A stretch of 8,791 bases of DNA from Caulobacterales bacterium (GTDB lineage Bacteria > Pseudomonadota > Alphaproteobacteria > Caulobacterales > Caulobacteraceae): contig CANKEA010000039.1 of NCBI GenBank assembly GCA_947480815.1, positions 1-8,791 of the forward strand. The letters run 5' to 3'. Positions 6,077 through 8,791 of the stretch are shown one piece after another. The notes under the pieces were generated by a model that searched no databases, was not told where the DNA came from, and was given only the letters and a program-made list of their open reading frames with translations. The translations under genes were made by a program, and so were the position numbers. Numbering within the stretch: the first letter of the stretch is position 1; the number at the start of each line of letters is the position of its first letter.

Positions 6077-7012
6077 ATGCCGCTGAAGATCGTTACACAT
6101 TGGCGCGGGCTTGATCCCGCGGACCGAGGGGCCGCGGCGGCCCTGGGCAATTTCGATGGCGTACATTTAGGCCATCAGCACGTCATCAGCGCGGCGCGTG
6201 AGGCGGCACAGGCCATGGGGGTGCCCCTGGCCGTGATCACTTTCGACCCGCATCCCCGGCGGATGTTCCGGCCCAGTGACCCGCCGTTTCGCCTGACCAC
6301 GCTCGACCAACAGGCCAGCATTCTGGAAAGCCTGGGTGTTGAGCGGCTTTTCCTGCTACCGTTCGATTACGCCATGGGCTCCATGACCGACCGCCAGTTC
6401 GCCGAAAACGTGCTGCACGCCGGCCTGGGCGTCCGGCATGTGGCGGTGGGGTTCGACATCAGCTTCGGCACCGGGCGAACCGGCACGCCCAAGACCATGC
6501 AGGCCTATGGCGAGGCATTTGGTTTCTCCGTCTCGATCACCCCGGCCCTGACCATGCCGGATGGGATCAAGATCTCGTCCAGCGCCGTGCGTGAGGCGCT
6601 GCGCGACGGCGAACCGGCCGCTGCGGCCGCGATCTTGGGTCGGCCGTTCGCCATCGAGGGAATCGTCCGCCGTGGCCGTCAGCTTGGCCGTAAACTCGGC
6701 TTTCCGACCGCCAATGTTGCGCTTGAGGACTATGTGGCCCCGCGTCTTGGGGTCTACGCCAGCCGAACCCGCATGGCCGACGGGCGGCTGTTGGCTAGCG
6801 TCTCCAATATCGGCAGGAACCCCACGGTGGGCGAGGTCGAGGCGCGGTTGGAGACCTTCATCTTCGAGTTCGACGCCGACATCTATGGCGAGATTATCGA
6901 GACCCAGCTGATCGCCTACCTGCGCCCGGAGGTGAAGTTCGACGGCCTCCCGGCCTTGATCGAACAGATGGGTCGCGACTGTTTGGAGGCGCGGGGAATT
7001 CTGGGGGCTTAG
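6077..7012 (+). CDS. ribF: Bifunctional riboflavin kinase / FAD synthetase
   Basis: RibF phosphorylates riboflavin to FMN and adenylylates FMN to FAD. The protein has 311 residues, normal for the bifunctional enzyme. The N-terminal nucleotidyltransferase domain has GNFDGVHLGH (residues 24-33), FDPHPRRMF, the GFDISFGTGRTGTP loop and ISSSAVREAL. The C-terminal kinase domain has GIVRRGRQLGRKLGFPTANV with PTAN at 210-213, and the likely catalytic Glu259 in RLETFIFEF, followed by DIYGE. The ATG at 6077 is chosen because MPLKIVTHWRGL begins like family members; the frame further upstream lies inside maoC and is not conserved-looking. It starts 1 base after the maoC stop, with TAGG about 10 bases upstream as the only candidate ribosome binding site. 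Its product supplies EtfA and the flavin dehydrogenases that EtfAB serves. Confidence 0.96.
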   Translation: MPLKIVTHWRGLDPADRGAAAALGNFDGVHLGHQHVISAAREAAQAMGVPLAVITFDPHPRRMFRPSDPPFRLTTLDQQASILESLGVERLFLLPFDYAMGSMTDRQFAENVLHAGLGVRHVAVGFDISFGTGRTGTPKTMQAYGEAFGFSVSITPALTMPDGIKISSSAVREALRDGEPAAAAAILGRPFAIEGIVRRGRQLGRKLGFPTANVALEDYVAPRLGVYASRTRMADGRLLASVSNIGRNPTVGEVEARLETFIFEFDADIYGEIIETQLIAYLRPEVKFDGLPALIEQMGRDCLEARGILGA

Positions 7013-7057
7013 GCGCACCGTTCCCGCCATCACCCCAGGATTTAGTCGCCAAGGCCA

Positions 7058-7075
7058 CCGACGTTCAAACGTCGG
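7058..7075 (+). terminator. Hairpin downstream of ribF, possible terminator
   Basis: CCGACGT (7058-7064) and ACGTCGG (7069-7075) form a perfect 7-pair stem with a TCAA tetraloop, 45 bases after the ribF stop. No T-run follows, so it is a weak candidate for intrinsic termination and may instead protect the 3' end of the mRNA. Confidence 0.35.
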
Positions 7076-7125
7076 CGTTCGCGCGATTATCAACTGTGTT
7101 TATGACGCCAGGCGACAGGGCCGGG

Positions 7126-7154
7126 ATGACGATTGCGTTGAAGCCTGCTAAAGC
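7126..7154 (+). promoter_or_regulatory. Weak Caulobacter-like promoter candidate for ileS
   Basis: ATGACGA (7126-7132) and GCTAAAGC (7147-7154), 14 bases apart, match the Caulobacter housekeeping consensus TTGACGS-N10-14-GCTANAWC at five of seven and seven of eight positions. The site would start transcription about 120 bases before ileS. The 270-base gap otherwise shows only the hairpin at 7058, the small palindromes CATGATCATG and CGGCGT-G-ACGCCG, and no convincing gene. Confidence 0.3.
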
Positions 7155-7282
7155 CGCCTCCATGATCATGGTCTGGAAGATTTCGCGAATTACGCGCCCG
7201 GCGTGACGCCGCCGGAGTGATCCAGCGCGCGCCGGGACTGCCCAAGTTCGCCCTTCCCCACCCGCAAAGAGTCCCAAAGCTT

Positions 7283-8791
7283 ATGGCCGACGACGCCACG
7301 CCCAACGAACAATCCGGCGCACGCGACTATCGCGACACCGTATTCCTGCCCGACACGAGCTTTCCGATGCGCGGAGGCCTGCCGCAGAAGGAGCCAGAAA
7401 TCCTGGCGGCGTGGGCGGAGCAAAATCTCTACCGGGCCCTGCGTGCCGACCGGCAGGCGCGCGGCGCGGCGCTGTTCGTGCTGCACGACGGCCCGCCCTA
7501 CGCCAATGGTGCCATCCACATCGGCCACGCCCTGAACAAGCTGCTGAAGGACTTCGTAGTCCGCAGTCAGTTCCTGCTCGGCAAGGATGTCGACTACCGC
7601 CCAGGCTGGGACTGTCATGGCCTGCCGATCGAATGGAAGATCGAGGAAGAATTCCGAAGCCAGGGCCGACCAAAGGACCAGGTTCCGCCGTCTGAATTCC
7701 GCAAGCGCTGCCGCGAATATGCCTCCCAATGGATGGATGTGCAGAAGGCAGACTTTCAGCGCCTGGGGGTTCTGGGCGACTGGGAACGGCGCTACGCCAC
7801 CATGGACTACAGCTCGGAATCCGCCATCGTCGGCGAGTTCCATAAGTTTCTGATGAGCGGCCAGCTCTATCGCGGCTCCAAGCCGGTGATGTGGAGCCCG
7901 GTCGAACGCACCGCCCTGGCCGACGCCGAGGTTGAATACGCCCCCCATACCAGCCCGACCATCTGGGTGAAGTTTCCTCTGAAACACCAGGCCACGGAAA
8001 TAACAGCGGTTGTTTCGCCGTTGGCGGACGCATCGGTCGTGATCTGGACCACGACGCCCTGGACCATTCCCGCCAACCGCGCCGTCAGCTTTAATCCGAA
8101 GATCGCCTATGCGGTTTATCAGGTGGAAGCGGTCGACCTGAGCGGAGAGTTCGCGCCGTGGGCCAAGGCGGGCGAGAGGCTGATCCTGGCGGAAAAGCTG
8201 AGCGCCGACGTGTTCGCTGCCGCCAAGATTACCAAGGCGCGGCGGATCGAAAGCGTCGATCCTGGCGGCATGACGATGAGCCACCCGCTGGCCTCGATGG
8301 ATCCCGGCTATAACTTTACGGTGCCGATGCTGGCTGGCGACCACGTCACTGACGATGCCGGCACCGGCTTTGTGCATACCGCGCCCGGCCATGGCACCGA
8401 CGACTATCTGATCTGGCTAAAGAGCGGCCAAGCGCTGGCGGCCCAAGGTATCGATACGGCCATTCCCGACACGGTCGATCCCGACGGGGCCTACTATGCC
8501 GATGTGTCTCTGTTTGGCGGGCTGAAGGTCATCGAGACCGAGGGCAAGAAGGATAAGATCGGCAAGTTCGGCCCCGCCAACAAGGCGGTGATGGACGCGC
8601 TGATTGTGGCCGGCAATCTTCTGGCGCGTGGGCGCGTCGACCACAGCTACCCGCACAGCTGGCGCTCCAAGGCGCCGGTGATCTTCCGCAACACCCCGCA
8701 GTGGTTCATCCGCATGGACCAGACGCTGGACGACGGCCACACCCTGCGCCACAGGGCCTTGGCCTCCATTGCCACCACCACCTTCCACCCC
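7283..8791 (+). CDS. ileS: Isoleucyl-tRNA synthetase (N-terminal part)
   Basis: IleRS charges tRNA-Ile with isoleucine in the cytoplasm and hydrolyses mischarged valine. The frame stays open to the right edge, giving the first 503 residues of a protein normally of about 930-970. DTVFLPDTSFPMRGGLPQKE and HDGPPYANG lead to the HIGH signature (residues 79-82), then PGWDCHGLPIEWKIE. The editing (CP1) domain is complete in its core: the Thr-rich WTTTPWTIPANRA (from 255) and GTGFVHTAPGHGTDDY (360-375) with the editing Asp. The KMSKS loop and C-terminus lie outside. The segment WSPVERTALADAEVEY lacks the Cys pair that E. coli IleRS has there, an apparently lineage-specific variation. AAAGAG 11 bases upstream is the likely ribosome binding site for MADDATPNEQ. 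No T-box is visible, as expected for this class. Confidence 0.97.
   Translation, partial: MADDATPNEQSGARDYRDTVFLPDTSFPMRGGLPQKEPEILAAWAEQNLYRALRADRQARGAALFVLHDGPPYANGAIHIGHALNKLLKDFVVRSQFLLGKDVDYRPGWDCHGLPIEWKIEEEFRSQGRPKDQVPPSEFRKRCREYASQWMDVQKADFQRLGVLGDWERRYATMDYSSESAIVGEFHKFLMSGQLYRGSKPVMWSPVERTALADAEVEYAPHTSPTIWVKFPLKHQATEITAVVSPLADASVVIWTTTPWTIPANRAVSFNPKIAYAVYQVEAVDLSGEFAPWAKAGERLILAEKLSADVFAAAKITKARRIESVDPGGMTMSHPLASMDPGYNFTVPMLAGDHVTDDAGTGFVHTAPGHGTDDYLIWLKSGQALAAQGIDTAIPDTVDPDGAYYADVSLFGGLKVIETEGKKDKIGKFGPANKAVMDALIVAGNLLARGRVDHSYPHSWRSKAPVIFRNTPQWFIRMDQTLDDGHTLRHRALASIATTTFHP

Noticed and set aside
7065..7277. Minus-strand frame of 70 residues (or 34 from an inner ATG) in the gap before ileS
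   Set aside because: No ribosome binding site, no recognisable motif, and its end overlaps the hairpin; it may be chance.
7190..8392. 400-residue minus-strand open frame opposite ileS
   Set aside because: It is the antisense shadow of a strongly conserved, GC-rich gene, with low-complexity His/Arg/Gly-rich composition and no family motif.
1..8791. Mobile elements, CRISPR arrays, tRNA or rRNA genes
   Set aside because: No transposase or integrase motifs, no regularly spaced repeats and no tRNA-like cloverleaf were seen on either strand.

Overview
The window looks like chromosomal core DNA from an alphaproteobacterium. The base composition is GC-rich (about 60-65% by eye). The clusters etfB-etfA-hydroxyacyl-CoA dehydrogenase and class IIA HAD protein-MaoC hydratase-ribF-ileS are familiar from that class, and the promoter-like sites resemble Caulobacterales patterns. 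Caulobacterales is my best guess, but no marker here settles the order.

Layout: (1) 1-521, the C-terminal part of a CDF cobalt/nickel exporter of the DmeF type, cut by the left edge. (2) 478-1107, minus strand, a TetR-type regulator whose DNA-binding domain is broken by two in-frame amber codons. (3) 1108-1361, non-coding, with an AT-rich 8+8 inverted repeat and a promoter placed so that the next gene would give a leaderless mRNA. (4) 1362-1565, a small two-helix HIG1-type membrane protein, followed tail-to-tail by a 77-residue single-pass membrane protein (1573-1806, minus). (5) 1954-4635, etfB and etfA, coupled by TAATG, then after a gap with a strong hairpin a 3-hydroxybutyryl-CoA dehydrogenase. 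(6) 4769-7012, a tight run of a HAD class IIA protein, a MaoC (R)-hydratase and ribF, with gaps of 8 and 1 bases. (7) 7013-7282, non-coding, with a hairpin and a weak promoter-like site. (8) 7283 to the right edge, the N-terminal 503 residues of isoleucyl-tRNA synthetase.

The genes share a flavin and acyl-CoA theme. EtfAB carries electrons from FAD-dependent dehydrogenases towards the quinone pool, Hbd and MaoC work on short-chain hydroxyacyl- and enoyl-CoA, and RibF makes the FMN and FAD these systems need. This link is an inference from function and position.

I found no mobile element, CRISPR array, tRNA, rRNA or evident new multi-gene system. The items most worth a second look are the decayed TetR gene with its nearby palindrome, the probable leaderless HIG1 gene, the Trp in place of the second catalytic Asp in the HAD protein, and the small Trp/Cys-rich membrane protein lying where many relatives, as I recall, carry a cobalamin adenosyltransferase gene.
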